Both the position numbers and the translations under genes were made by a program. The notes under the pieces were generated by a model. It had not been told where the DNA came from, ran no database searches, and worked only from the letters and a program-made list of their open reading frames with translations. A stretch of DNA of 64,000 nt from Paraburkholderia rhizosphaerae (GTDB taxonomy: Bacteria > Pseudomonadota > Gammaproteobacteria > Burkholderiales > Burkholderiaceae). Shown here piece after piece: positions 44,242 to 52,469 of this stretch (position 1 is its first letter; the number at the start of each line of letters is the position of its first letter). The stretch covers positions 1-64,000 of the forward strand of contig NZ_SORE01000021.1 in the NCBI RefSeq assembly GCF_004366595.1. Direction: 5' to 3'.

Positions 44242-44808
44242 ATGACTACCCGAGCACCCAGCAAACGGATTGCGGCAAAAGCCGCGCCCGCGCCGGCGCA
44301 CGCCGCGGATGGCTCCGAATGGCGGCACACCGCGCTTGAAGTACGGCCGGGCTTTCTGATTCGACGCCTGCATCAGATTCACGTCGCGCTGTTTATCGAA
44401 GAGTGCGCGCCGGAAGGCATTACGCCGGTGCAGTACAGCATCCTGACCGCGCTCGATCAGATGGGGCCGTCAGAACAGATCGCATTGTCGAACGCGGTCG
44501 GTCTCGATCGTGCGAACACCGCGGACGTCATCGCGCGGCTCGCCGAGCGGCGCTTTATTCAACGACGCGGTTCACGTACCGACAAGCGGAAGAAGGTCGC
44601 CGAACTGACCGACGTCGGGCGCGCGCTGCTGGCGCGGCTCGAAACAGGCGTCGAGCGTGCGCATCAACGCACGCTGGCCGCGCTGCCCGCGAAGGACCGC
44701 AAGCAATTTATCGAGTACCTGGTGCGGCTCGTCGAAACCAACAATGAGTTGAGCCGCACGCCAATCCGGCGTGAACGCAAGAGCGCGGCGGCAACGGGCG
44801 ACGCGTAA
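44242..44808 (+). CDS. MarR-family regulator 1
   Basis: The 188-residue winged-helix protein contains PGFLIRRLHQIHVALFIEEC, GITPVQYSILTALDQMGPSE and the wing RRGSRTDKRKKVAELTDVGR. It is a close relative of the MarR protein encoded at 54079 in this window. It diverges from the ABC transporter operon and points at the amidase gene. It is a candidate regulator of both. MarR proteins usually repress until a small phenolic or other ligand binds. The start at 44242 lacks a good ribosome-binding site. Confidence 0.85.
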   Translation: MTTRAPSKRIAAKAAPAPAHAADGSEWRHTALEVRPGFLIRRLHQIHVALFIEECAPEGITPVQYSILTALDQMGPSEQIALSNAVGLDRANTADVIARLAERRFIQRRGSRTDKRKKVAELTDVGRALLARLETGVERAHQRTLAALPAKDRKQFIEYLVRLVETNNELSRTPIRRERKSAAATGDA

Positions 44809-44856
44809 AGCGTGCGTGACGCGCGGGTCGGAGTCGTCTTAGCGTCTGAACCGGCT

Positions 44857-46128
44857 TCAGACTGAGCGCGCGAGCGCGTCATGCACCGCGCGCGCAACGG
44901 CAAGCACGCCTTCGTCGTCGCCGCGCGCGCCGATCACCGACAGCCCGAGCGGCGCACCGTCGAACGATGTCCAAGGCAGGTTGACTTGCGGCAAGCCGGC
45001 CAACCCCGCGATGCACAGCATCTGCTGCGAGCGCACGCGCGCCTCGTCGACTTCGACGCCGGATGCGCCGATCAGCGGCGCGATCCACGGCAGCGTCGGC
45101 ATCACGATATAGGTATCGGATTCGTCAAAGACATGCGCGAGCGCACGGATCGCATCGCTGCGCACCCGTTGCGCGGCATGCACCTGCTTGCTGTTGATGG
45201 TGACTGCGGCTTGCATGCGCGCGCGGATATCGGCGCCGAAGCTATCCAGATGCTGCAACGCCCATGCGCCGTACTGCTGCGCGATTTCGGCCGCTTGCAA
45301 CACACGGAAGCTCTGCGCCCACGTTTCGGGCGCGAGGCTCGCCGATGTCAGCAGGCTGGTGTCGAAGCGCTCGGAGAGCGTATCGAATACCGATGCAAAC
45401 GCGGTTCGAACCTCGATGTGCAGCAACGTGACGAGATCGTCGGGCAGACACACCATCACGCGCTCGGGTAACGTGCGGGTTTCGCTGTGCGCGAGCGCAT
45501 TGAACACGTCGGTCAGCAACGCGCCATCGCGGGCGAACCAGCCGACCGTGTCGAAGCTGTGCGCGAGCGTGAAGCAGCCGTTGGTCGCGATGCGTCCGTG
45601 CGTGGGGCGGATGCCCCAGATCCCGCAATAGCTCGCGGGCAGCCGGATCGATCCGCCGCAGTCGGTGCCGAGGCCAATGTCCGCGTGGCCAGCTGCGACG
45701 GCGACCGCCGAACCCGAAGACGAACCGCCGGGTATGCGCTGCGGACTCGCCGGGTTGCTGGGCGTGCCGTAATGAACGTTCACGCCCGCGAGACTGTAGG
45801 TCAGTTCATCGGTGACGGTCTTGCCGACCCACTGTGCGCCGTGTTCCAGAAGCGTCTGCACGGCGAATGCGGTGGAGGTTGCCAGCGGCTGCTGCGCGGC
45901 CCATGTGGGGTTGCCGTCGCCCGCGCGTAGCCCTTTGACGTCGAAGACATCCTTGACCGCGAGTCGCTGGCCGACCAGTGTGAGTTGCGATGTAGTTGGC
46001 GCAACGGAATGGGCGGCGGTTCGCGCGGCAACTTCGGCGGCAACTTCGGTGGCGACTTCGGCAGGCAATGCGCCGAAGCCATCGCGAACGAATGCGCCAT
46101 TAAGGCCCGGTTCAAGCAGGGTATTCAT
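44857..46128 (-). CDS. Amidase-signature family hydrolase
   Basis: The 423-residue enzyme has the Ser-cisSer-Lys triad of the amidase family: Lys in LAVKDVFDVKG, and the Gly/Ser-rich block IPGGSSSGSAVAVAAGHAD with IGLGTDCGGSIRLPA. It hydrolyses an amide or carbamoyl bond. It sits three bases after an AtzH/HpxZ-like gene, the partner pairing seen in the oxalurate (HpxYZ) and biuret/allophanate (AtzEGH) systems. That suggests a ureido or carbamoyl substrate. No DUF4089 (AtzG/HpxX) gene was found. It is the last gene of the long leftward operon. Confidence 0.9.
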   Translation of the reverse strand: MNTLLEPGLNGAFVRDGFGALPAEVATEVAAEVAARTAAHSVAPTTSQLTLVGQRLAVKDVFDVKGLRAGDGNPTWAAQQPLATSTAFAVQTLLEHGAQWVGKTVTDELTYSLAGVNVHYGTPSNPASPQRIPGGSSSGSAVAVAAGHADIGLGTDCGGSIRLPASYCGIWGIRPTHGRIATNGCFTLAHSFDTVGWFARDGALLTDVFNALAHSETRTLPERVMVCLPDDLVTLLHIEVRTAFASVFDTLSERFDTSLLTSASLAPETWAQSFRVLQAAEIAQQYGAWALQHLDSFGADIRARMQAAVTINSKQVHAAQRVRSDAIRALAHVFDESDTYIVMPTLPWIAPLIGASGVEVDEARVRSQQMLCIAGLAGLPQVNLPWTSFDGAPLGLSVIGARGDDEGVLAVARAVHDALARSV

Positions 46129-46131
46129 CTG

Positions 46132-46533
46132 TTAAGCCATCCAGCTCACGTGTGCGGCGACGACGCGCCAATCTCCACCGATTTTCACCCAGGTCTGGGT
46201 TTGACGCCCAATGCGTGCTTCACCTGCGCGCGTAAACGTAATGTTCGCGACTGCGTAGTCGTAGCCGAACGTCGTAATCGAACGATCGACGATGGTGCGC
46301 ATCAGGTTGCCACCTGGCCGCTGCGCGCGGAACGCGCGGATTTCGTCGTACCCATGCAGGTTTTCCGTCGCGCCGTAACGCAACGTGTGCGGGCTATTCC
46401 AGAACAGCGTGTCGAGCATCGCGACATCGTTGGTCGTGAGCGCGGTTTCATACGCGTCGAACGCGGCGCTGACGGCGTCGTAGGTAGCAGGGTCGTTGAT
46501 CAGCATGGTTGGGCTTACGAAATTCGTTGTCAA
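46132..46533 (-). CDS. AtzH/HpxZ-like protein (DUF3225)
   Basis: The product is about 133 residues with an NTF2-like fold. Family features are DPATYDAVSAAFDAYETALT, LDTLFWNSPHTLRYGATENL, GYDEIRAFRAQRPGGNL and WVKIGGDWRVVAAHVSWM. Relatives are HpxZ of oxalurate use and AtzH, a 1-carboxybiuret decarboxylase. The start is taken as a TTG at 46533, ten bases after AGGAGG; the ATG at 46506 has no such site. It precedes the amidase by three bases, so the pair probably acts together on a ureido compound. Confidence 0.88.
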   Translation of the reverse strand: MTTNFVSPTMLINDPATYDAVSAAFDAYETALTTNDVAMLDTLFWNSPHTLRYGATENLHGYDEIRAFRAQRPGGNLMRTIVDRSITTFGYDYAVANITFTRAGEARIGRQTQTWVKIGGDWRVVAAHVSWMA

Positions 46534-46600
46534 TGATCGCGGTCCTCCTGTCTCGTTTCGCCGAAACGGGGCCGGCGGCACGTAGCATACGATGCGCGGA

Positions 46601-47800
46601 TTACAGTGCGCGCAACGCGGCTTCGAACAGGGCAACCGGCGCGGCATAGACGCCGCGGCCGACGAGGCCTGCGCGTCCATCGGCGCCGATCATCGCGATC
46701 GCGGCGAGCGGTTCGACGTTCTGCCGCACGACCGCTGCGGCATCGAGCGCGCTATGTAACCTGCCGAATGCTGGATGCGCGCCGGCGAGCAGCGCGGGCT
46801 GCGCGCTGTGCCAATCGGCGGGCAGCCATGCGGCGAATGTGCTCGCGGGCTCCGGCGCGAGCGCGAACGCCTGCGCGCCGAAGCCGGCCGCATCGATTAT
46901 GCCGCTGTCGCCCGTCAAAGGCGCGACGGCGGCGTGCGTCGCGTGGTCGAGACGCGGACCGGCGGGCGCCCCGGCCGCGCACGTCGTCCATACCGAAGGC
47001 CGGCCCGCGAGCCGCACGCCGGCTTCGCGGCCGTTGCCGGCAAGCGCGACGACCAGCGTCGTCGCGGGGTCCGCGTCGCGCGCCGTGGCGGACATCATCA
47101 GATGGCAAGCGGCCATCCATAGCGTCAGGAAGAACAGCGGCGTATCCGCAAGCATCGCATCGACCGGTCGCGCTTCGATGAATGGCGATAGCTGCGCGCG
47201 CAGTGCCGCCGTCGCCGCGCTGGTGCGTGCATGCAGGTCGTCGCCGTTCGCAAGGCCCGTGGCCGCAAGCGCCAACAGATCGATCGGCCCGGTTCGCCCG
47301 AGCACCGCGACGAGTTCGCGCGCGAGCACCGTATCGCGCCATGCGAGCCGCTCGAGCACGGCGGGGTTGCGGCTGCCGAAGCGGATCTGCGGACCCGCGC
47401 CGCTGCCGGCGAGCGACCATGCGCGATGCGACGGATCGCGCGGGTCGCCGACTTCGACCAGCGTCGACGAGGGTGAGACGACGGCGGCGAGTGGCGTGAC
47501 CACGCCGAAAGACTGCGCGTTGACCAGTTTCACCTGACCGCTCGCGATCAGTTGTTCCGCCTGTGCTTCGGTGCTTGCCCATTTCTCGTACAGACAGCAC
47601 AGCACGGCCGACGACCGTACCGGCGCGGCGGGGTCGCACGGGTTCGCGTACGGAGGGCCCGCATGCAGCAACGTGAACTCGGGCAGGCCGAGCGCGTCGC
47701 GGGCGCTCGAGACTGCTTGCCAGTGCGGTCGTACCGCATATAGCCGCGCGAGCGCGTCGCGGTTTGCGTCGTTCGACGCGGGTGCGTTGCCCGGGGTCAT
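46601..47800 (-). CDS. DUF1116 (YlbE/AllG-like) protein
   Basis: The 399-residue protein matches the DUF1116 family: WASTEAQAEQLIASGQVKLV near residue 75, GAGPQIRFGSRNPAVLERLA near 135, and an all-helical C-terminal half. In E. coli DUF1116 (YlbE) is encoded with FdrA and a carbamate kinase for oxamate transcarbamylation of allantoin-derived nitrogen. Here no FdrA or carbamate kinase gene is near, so its partner is unknown. The start at 47800 overlaps the coxG stop (ATGA). Confidence 0.85.
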   Translation of the reverse strand: MTPGNAPASNDANRDALARLYAVRPHWQAVSSARDALGLPEFTLLHAGPPYANPCDPAAPVRSSAVLCCLYEKWASTEAQAEQLIASGQVKLVNAQSFGVVTPLAAVVSPSSTLVEVGDPRDPSHRAWSLAGSGAGPQIRFGSRNPAVLERLAWRDTVLARELVAVLGRTGPIDLLALAATGLANGDDLHARTSAATAALRAQLSPFIEARPVDAMLADTPLFFLTLWMAACHLMMSATARDADPATTLVVALAGNGREAGVRLAGRPSVWTTCAAGAPAGPRLDHATHAAVAPLTGDSGIIDAAGFGAQAFALAPEPASTFAAWLPADWHSAQPALLAGAHPAFGRLHSALDAAAVVRQNVEPLAAIAMIGADGRAGLVGRGVYAAPVALFEAALRAL

Positions 47801-48603
47801 CGCGATGTCGCGCCCAGGCGCAGCCAGCCGCGTATGCGCGACCACAGGATTTTCCAGAACAGATTGCCGAGGTCGAGTGGGGCGTTTGCTGGAGCGGTGA
47901 CTTGAGCAGTGTGCCGTACGCTTGCATTTGCCGCGTCGACGCCCGGTTTCGTGTGCGGCGGAGTCTGCATCGCGCGCGTCGTGGCGGCGTCAGCGGATGC
48001 AGCGCTTGATTGCGGCATTGCTGCGTTCACCGGTACAGACGGCGCCGCGTCGACTTCAGCTTCTGCTTGCGCTTCGTTTAACGCGATTGGCTGTGTCCCG
48101 TGCGTTGCAGCGAGCGCCGACGCCGACGCGGTTTGCCCGGCGCGCGCATGCGGCGACGCATCGAGCTTCGCTTTCAGATTCTGCGCAAATGCGTCGGTCA
48201 GGCGCGTCGCGAGTTCCTTCACGATGCCGCCGCGCGAAAACTGCGCGAGACTGCCCGCGATCGTATAGTCCACTTTCACGTCGACACGCGTTTCGCGCGA
48301 CGCGATCTCGTGCAACGCAAATGCCGCGATGCCCTTCACGCGCGATGCGCTTTTACGGTCGACGCCCGCGCCGCTGACGCTGCCGCGCTTGCCGTGTTCA
48401 TCGAGCGTCATCTCGCCGTCGCCGGCGAAGCTGGCGGCGATCGGACCGAGCTTCACGCTCATCACAAGCTTGAGCGCGCCGTTTTCCGGCGGCGCGGTAA
48501 GCGACGCGCCGGGCAGGCATGCGACGATGCCGGGTGTGTCGTGAAACGACGCCCATACGTGATCGAGCGGATAGGCGACGGTAAAGCTTTGTTCGATTTC
48601 CAT
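47797..48603 (-). CDS. CoxG-like SRPBCC protein with C-terminal anchor
   Basis: The 268-residue protein begins with a CoxG/SRPBCC domain (about 1-150: SFTVAYPLDHVWASFHDTPG, IVACLPGASL, FSRGGIVKELATRLTDAFAQ). A low-complexity Ala/Thr/Pro linker of about 80 residues and a hydrophobic/basic tail LGNLFWKILWSRIRGWLRLG follow. CoxG proteins tether or couple CoxLMS enzymes to the membrane and quinones. It follows coxS by 42 bp, overlaps the DUF1116 gene, and belongs to the same operon. Confidence 0.87.
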   Translation of the reverse strand: MEIEQSFTVAYPLDHVWASFHDTPGIVACLPGASLTAPPENGALKLVMSVKLGPIAASFAGDGEMTLDEHGKRGSVSGAGVDRKSASRVKGIAAFALHEIASRETRVDVKVDYTIAGSLAQFSRGGIVKELATRLTDAFAQNLKAKLDASPHARAGQTASASALAATHGTQPIALNEAQAEAEVDAAPSVPVNAAMPQSSAASADAATTRAMQTPPHTKPGVDAANASVRHTAQVTAPANAPLDLGNLFWKILWSRIRGWLRLGATSR

Positions 48604-48645
48604 TGGGTCTCGCTCGCGGTTGGAACAGCGGGGTGGTGGAACCGG

Positions 48646-49185
48646 TTACGCGGTCGTCACCGCGGGCACAGCGGCCGCCGCCGGCACGTGCGGTTGGGCG
48701 GCCGCCGCGCGGCGCGCATCGAGCACGCGCCGGATCGCGCGGACAATGCCCACATAGCCGGTGCAGCGGCACAGATTCCCGGATAGCTCATAGCGCACGC
48801 GCGCATCGTCGGCGTCGGGCACGCGCGTGACGATGTCGTGCGCGGTGACCAGCATGCCCGGCGTGCAATAGCCGCATTGCAGCGCGTGTTCCGCGGAAAA
48901 TGCGGCGCGCAGCTCGTTCATCAGTGCGTCGTCGTCGAAGCCTTCGATGGTGCGGACCTGTGAGCCTGCGCACGCGATTGCCGGCGTAATGCACGAGCGC
49001 GCCGGCGCACCGTCGATCTGCACCGTGCACGCGCCGCAAACGCCCTGTTCGCAGCCGATGTTCGTGCCGGTCAGCAGTTGTGCCTCGCGCAGGAAATCGG
49101 CCAGATGCGTGCGCGGTTCGACGAAAGCGGCAACCGGCTTATCGTTGAGCGTGAGTTGCAGCGGTTTTACGAGCGCGTGGGTCAT
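48646..49185 (-). CDS. 2Fe-2S subunit of a xanthine-oxidase-family molybdenum hydroxylase
   Basis: The 179-residue small subunit (CoxS type) has the plant-type cluster motif GCEQGVCGACTVQIDG with a downstream SC, and the second [2Fe-2S] helical domain with QCGYCTPGM and CRCTGY. It moves electrons from the Mo site to the FAD subunit. The Ala-rich C-terminus is slightly long. The ATG follows CAGGAATCCGCT and overlaps the coxM stop (ATGA). Confidence 0.93.
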   Translation of the reverse strand: MTHALVKPLQLTLNDKPVAAFVEPRTHLADFLREAQLLTGTNIGCEQGVCGACTVQIDGAPARSCITPAIACAGSQVRTIEGFDDDALMNELRAAFSAEHALQCGYCTPGMLVTAHDIVTRVPDADDARVRYELSGNLCRCTGYVGIVRAIRRVLDARRAAAAQPHVPAAAAVPAVTTA

Positions 49186-50012
49186 AGCGGATTCCTGCCG
49201 TAAGTGCGAAGCGTCGCGATCGCGCGTTCCAGCGCCACGCGATGCACCTGGTATTCATAGCTGCCGGGTTCCAGTCCCGCGTCGAGCAGATGCGGGTCCG
49301 GTGCGGCGGGCGATGGATCGTCAAGCAACGCGTGCGCATTTTCGATGCGGTGAGGGGCACCGTCGAGCGCGCCGATCACCGCACGGCAGATGCCGGCGGC
49401 CGCGTCGTCGATGCACAGCGCGATCGCCTCGGCGAACTCGCCAGGCTTGCGGTTGAATTTGTAGTAGCTCCAGCGCGCGGCACTCGTCAGTTTTCTGATG
49501 CGCACGCCGGCGAGGATTTCGTCGGGTTCGAGCGCCGTCGTGAACGCGCCGGCCATCCAGTCGGCGCTTGTGACGATGCGCTCGCCGTGCGCGCCGATCA
49601 CCAGAAAGTCCGCGTCAAGGCCGCACATCACGTTGATCCAGTCGGCGGCCGGGTCTGCGTGCGCGAGACTGCCGCCGAGCGTGCCGCGATTGCGCACCGC
49701 GCGATACGCGATGCCGCGCGCGACATAGCGCATCAGTCCCTGCGTGTAATCGTCGGCTGCGCCGTCTTCGATTTGCGCGTGCGTTATGCCCGCGCCCAGC
49801 ACGCCGAACGCGCCTTCGTCGCGGCACGCGCGCAGAGCGGCGATACCGCGCAAGTCGACCAGCGATTCCGGTTGCGCGAAACGCAGGTTCATCATCGGGC
49901 CAAGCGACTGGCTGCCTGCGACAAATTTGCCGTTGCCGCCGCTCGCGGCCATCACGCGTATCGCTTCGTTGAAGTCGAGCGGCTTTTCATAGTCGAATGC
50001 GGCAGCCTTCAT
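49182..50012 (-). CDS. FAD subunit of a xanthine-oxidase-family molybdenum hydroxylase
   Basis: The 276-residue medium subunit (CoxM type) has FAD-binding motifs VAGSQSLGPMMNLRFAQPES near residue 32 and RNRGTLGGSLAHADPAADW near residue 105. It accepts electrons from the Fe-S subunit and passes them on. It overlaps coxL upstream and coxS downstream through ATGA junctions. The strong AAGGAG lies within the coxL end. The length is normal. Confidence 0.93.
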   Translation of the reverse strand: MKAAAFDYEKPLDFNEAIRVMAASGGNGKFVAGSQSLGPMMNLRFAQPESLVDLRGIAALRACRDEGAFGVLGAGITHAQIEDGAADDYTQGLMRYVARGIAYRAVRNRGTLGGSLAHADPAADWINVMCGLDADFLVIGAHGERIVTSADWMAGAFTTALEPDEILAGVRIRKLTSAARWSYYKFNRKPGEFAEAIALCIDDAAAGICRAVIGALDGAPHRIENAHALLDDPSPAAPDPHLLDAGLEPGSYEYQVHRVALERAIATLRTYGRNPL

Positions 50013-52426
50013 ACGGTCGCTCCTTTCGTCGCGCGTTCACGCGCGGTGGCTCGCGCAATGGCATCGAGCACCACACGCGGCGACACGGGCAGGCATGTCA
50101 CTTCGGCGTTAAGCGGGCGCAGCGCATCGTTGACTGCATTCGCGATCGCAGCGGTCGAGCCGATCGCGCCGGATTCGCCAATGCCCTTCTGGCCGAATTC
50201 GGTGTAAGGAGCCGGTGTTTCCATATGCTCGATGCGGATCGCCGGCACTTCCGTCGCGCCGGGCAGCAGATAGTCGGCGAGCGTCGACGCAAGCGGCTGG
50301 CCGTCTTCGCTGTACGGCATCGCTTCGTAAAGCGCGGTGCCGATGCCTTGTGCGGCGCCGCCGTACACCTGGCCGTCGACCACCATCGGATTGATCAGCA
50401 CACCGCCGTCTTCGACAATCACGTAATCGAGAATTTCAGTTAGCCCGAGCGCGGTATCGACCGCGACGACCACCGCGTGACACGCATAGCTGAACGTGCC
50501 GGTGTCGCGTTTCGCCTGATAGGTGGTGGCGACTTCGAGGCCGCGCCGGTCGACGTCGGGCGGCAGCCGTTGCGGTTTCAGGTACCACGTGTGCGCGATC
50601 TGCGCGAGCGTGCATGACGTGCCGTCAGGCGCAATGGCTGCACCGTGTTGCCAGCGCACCTCGGCAACCGGCGCTTCGAGCAGCCATGCGCCGATTTTCA
50701 GCAGTCGCTCTTTCAGTTCTTTCGCTGCCTGACCTACCGCGCCGCCCGCCATCACGATCGAGCGCGAGCCCCAGGTGCCGGTCGAGTAGGGCGTGACACC
50801 GGTATCGCCGAGCACGACGCGCACGCGATCGGTGTCGATGCCGAGCACGTCGTGCGCGATCTGCGCGAGCGTGGTCTCCATGCTCTGGCCATGCGAATGG
50901 ACGCCCGCGCGCACTTCGAGCACGCCGTCCGGCGTCACGCGCAACACCGCGGGCTCGCGGCCGGGCACCATCGGAATGCCCCAGCCGTGATAAACGGACG
51001 TGCCGTGCGCGCCTTGTTCGCAGAACACCGCAATGCCGAAGCCGATCCGGCGTCCGTCCGTTTCAGGTTGTTGCTGCCGCGCGCGCACCGCGGGCAGATC
51101 GATCGCCGCGACCGCGCGGCGCACCGCCTCCGGATAATCGCCGCTGTCGAAGTGCTTGTTCGTGATGTTGTCGAACGGCATTTCATGCGGCTCGACGAGG
51201 TTGCGCAGCCGCACTTCATGTGGCTCGAGACCGGCGGCCACCGCGATCGCATCCATCATCGTTTCAATCGCATAGCAGACGCCGGTGCGCGCGACGCCGC
51301 GATACGGCAGGATCGGCGGCTTGTTGGTCGCAACCGACCAGGTGCGGCAGCGGTAGCGATCCAACTTGTACGGCCCCGGCAAAATGCTGCCGACTTGCGC
51401 CGCTTCGAGGCACGCGGAAAACGGATACGACGAATACGCGCCGGAGTCGACGGTCGCTTCGCACTCGATCGCGAGCAGACGTCCATCGTGGTCCGCATAC
51501 GCGGTGATGTCGTAGTCGTGCTCGCGGCAATTCGCGTTCGCGCTCAGTTGCTCGCGGCGGTCTTCAAGCCAGCGCACCGGCCGCTCGAGCCGCATCGCCA
51601 GCCAGCCGCAGCAGACTTCCTCGGGCAGCAGAATGCCCTTATAGCCGAAGCCGCCGCCGACGTCCGGTGCGATCACACGGACTTGACCTTCGTCCAGACC
51701 GAGGCATTGAGCGAGACCGGTGCGCGTGATGTGCGGCATCTGCGCGGATGTGTGTACGATCAGTTGCGCGAGACGCTTGTCCCAGTGCGCGACCACGCCG
51801 CGGCCTTCGATCGGTGCCATGCTCTGGCGCGCGGTGCGCAGGGTGCGCTGCACGCGGATCGGCGCGTGGCGGCGGAGCTCGTCGAGATCGGTTTGTGTTG
51901 CTGCTGCACTGGTGGCATCGACAAAGGTTTCGAGAAACACGTTGTCGCCCCAATGCTCGTGGACGAGCGCCGAGTGTTCGCGGCGCGCGTCGAGCATATC
52001 GACCACCGCGGGCAGTTCCTCGAAGTCGACGAATACCTGGGCGGCGATGTCTTCCGCGTCGGCGCGCGTCGCGGCGACGCACATCGCGATCATCTCGCCG
52101 ACCTGGCGGACCTTGCCGCGCGCGAGCACCGGCTGCTCCGACGATTTGAAGCCCGGTAGCGCCGAGTTCGCAATGATCGGTTGAACGCTGTCGAGATCGG
52201 CGTGCGTATAGACCGCGTTTTCAAGGCCCGCGGGCTTTTCGATGCCGACGATATGACCATGCGCGATCGGACTGCGCACGAATGCGACATCGAGCATGCC
52301 GACCATCCGGATGTTGCCGACGTATTCGCCGCGCCCGCGCATGAAGCGCTCGTCTTCCTTGCGCGTGAGCGACGCGCCGATGCCCTGCGGACGGTCAGGC
52401 GGCTGCGGTGCGGGACGTTTGATCAT
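50009..52426 (-). CDS. Molybdopterin subunit of a xanthine-oxidase-family hydroxylase (CoxL form II-like)
   Basis: The 805-residue large subunit has the aldehyde-oxidase a/b hammerhead domain (LTRKEDERFMRGRGEYVGNI) and Mo-cofactor-binding segments (GGFGYKGILLPEE, and KGIGESGAIGS with the catalytic Glu). The active-site loop reads P374-Y-R-G-V-A-R. True CO dehydrogenases have AYxCSFR with the Cu-binding Cys, so this enzyme should hydroxylate an aldehyde or N-heterocycle. The ATG at 52426 follows CGAGGAAACACCAG. It is second in the operon after the amidohydrolase. Confidence 0.92.
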   Translation of the reverse strand: MIKRPAPQPPDRPQGIGASLTRKEDERFMRGRGEYVGNIRMVGMLDVAFVRSPIAHGHIVGIEKPAGLENAVYTHADLDSVQPIIANSALPGFKSSEQPVLARGKVRQVGEMIAMCVAATRADAEDIAAQVFVDFEELPAVVDMLDARREHSALVHEHWGDNVFLETFVDATSAAATQTDLDELRRHAPIRVQRTLRTARQSMAPIEGRGVVAHWDKRLAQLIVHTSAQMPHITRTGLAQCLGLDEGQVRVIAPDVGGGFGYKGILLPEEVCCGWLAMRLERPVRWLEDRREQLSANANCREHDYDITAYADHDGRLLAIECEATVDSGAYSSYPFSACLEAAQVGSILPGPYKLDRYRCRTWSVATNKPPILPYRGVARTGVCYAIETMMDAIAVAAGLEPHEVRLRNLVEPHEMPFDNITNKHFDSGDYPEAVRRAVAAIDLPAVRARQQQPETDGRRIGFGIAVFCEQGAHGTSVYHGWGIPMVPGREPAVLRVTPDGVLEVRAGVHSHGQSMETTLAQIAHDVLGIDTDRVRVVLGDTGVTPYSTGTWGSRSIVMAGGAVGQAAKELKERLLKIGAWLLEAPVAEVRWQHGAAIAPDGTSCTLAQIAHTWYLKPQRLPPDVDRRGLEVATTYQAKRDTGTFSYACHAVVVAVDTALGLTEILDYVIVEDGGVLINPMVVDGQVYGGAAQGIGTALYEAMPYSEDGQPLASTLADYLLPGATEVPAIRIEHMETPAPYTEFGQKGIGESGAIGSTAAIANAVNDALRPLNAEVTCLPVSPRVVLDAIARATARERATKGATV

Positions 52427-52469
52427 CTGTGGTGTTTCCTCGCGGCGTGGCGCCGGGTATGACATTCAT

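Noticed and set aside
46752..47927. 391-codon reverse frame overlapping the DUF1116 gene
   Set aside because: It is an alternate frame of the same strand as DUF1116, which has recognisable family motifs and an ATGA junction with coxG.
50009..52426. Annotation as aerobic CO dehydrogenase
   Set aside because: The Cu-binding AYxCSFR loop is absent; only the subunit architecture is shared.
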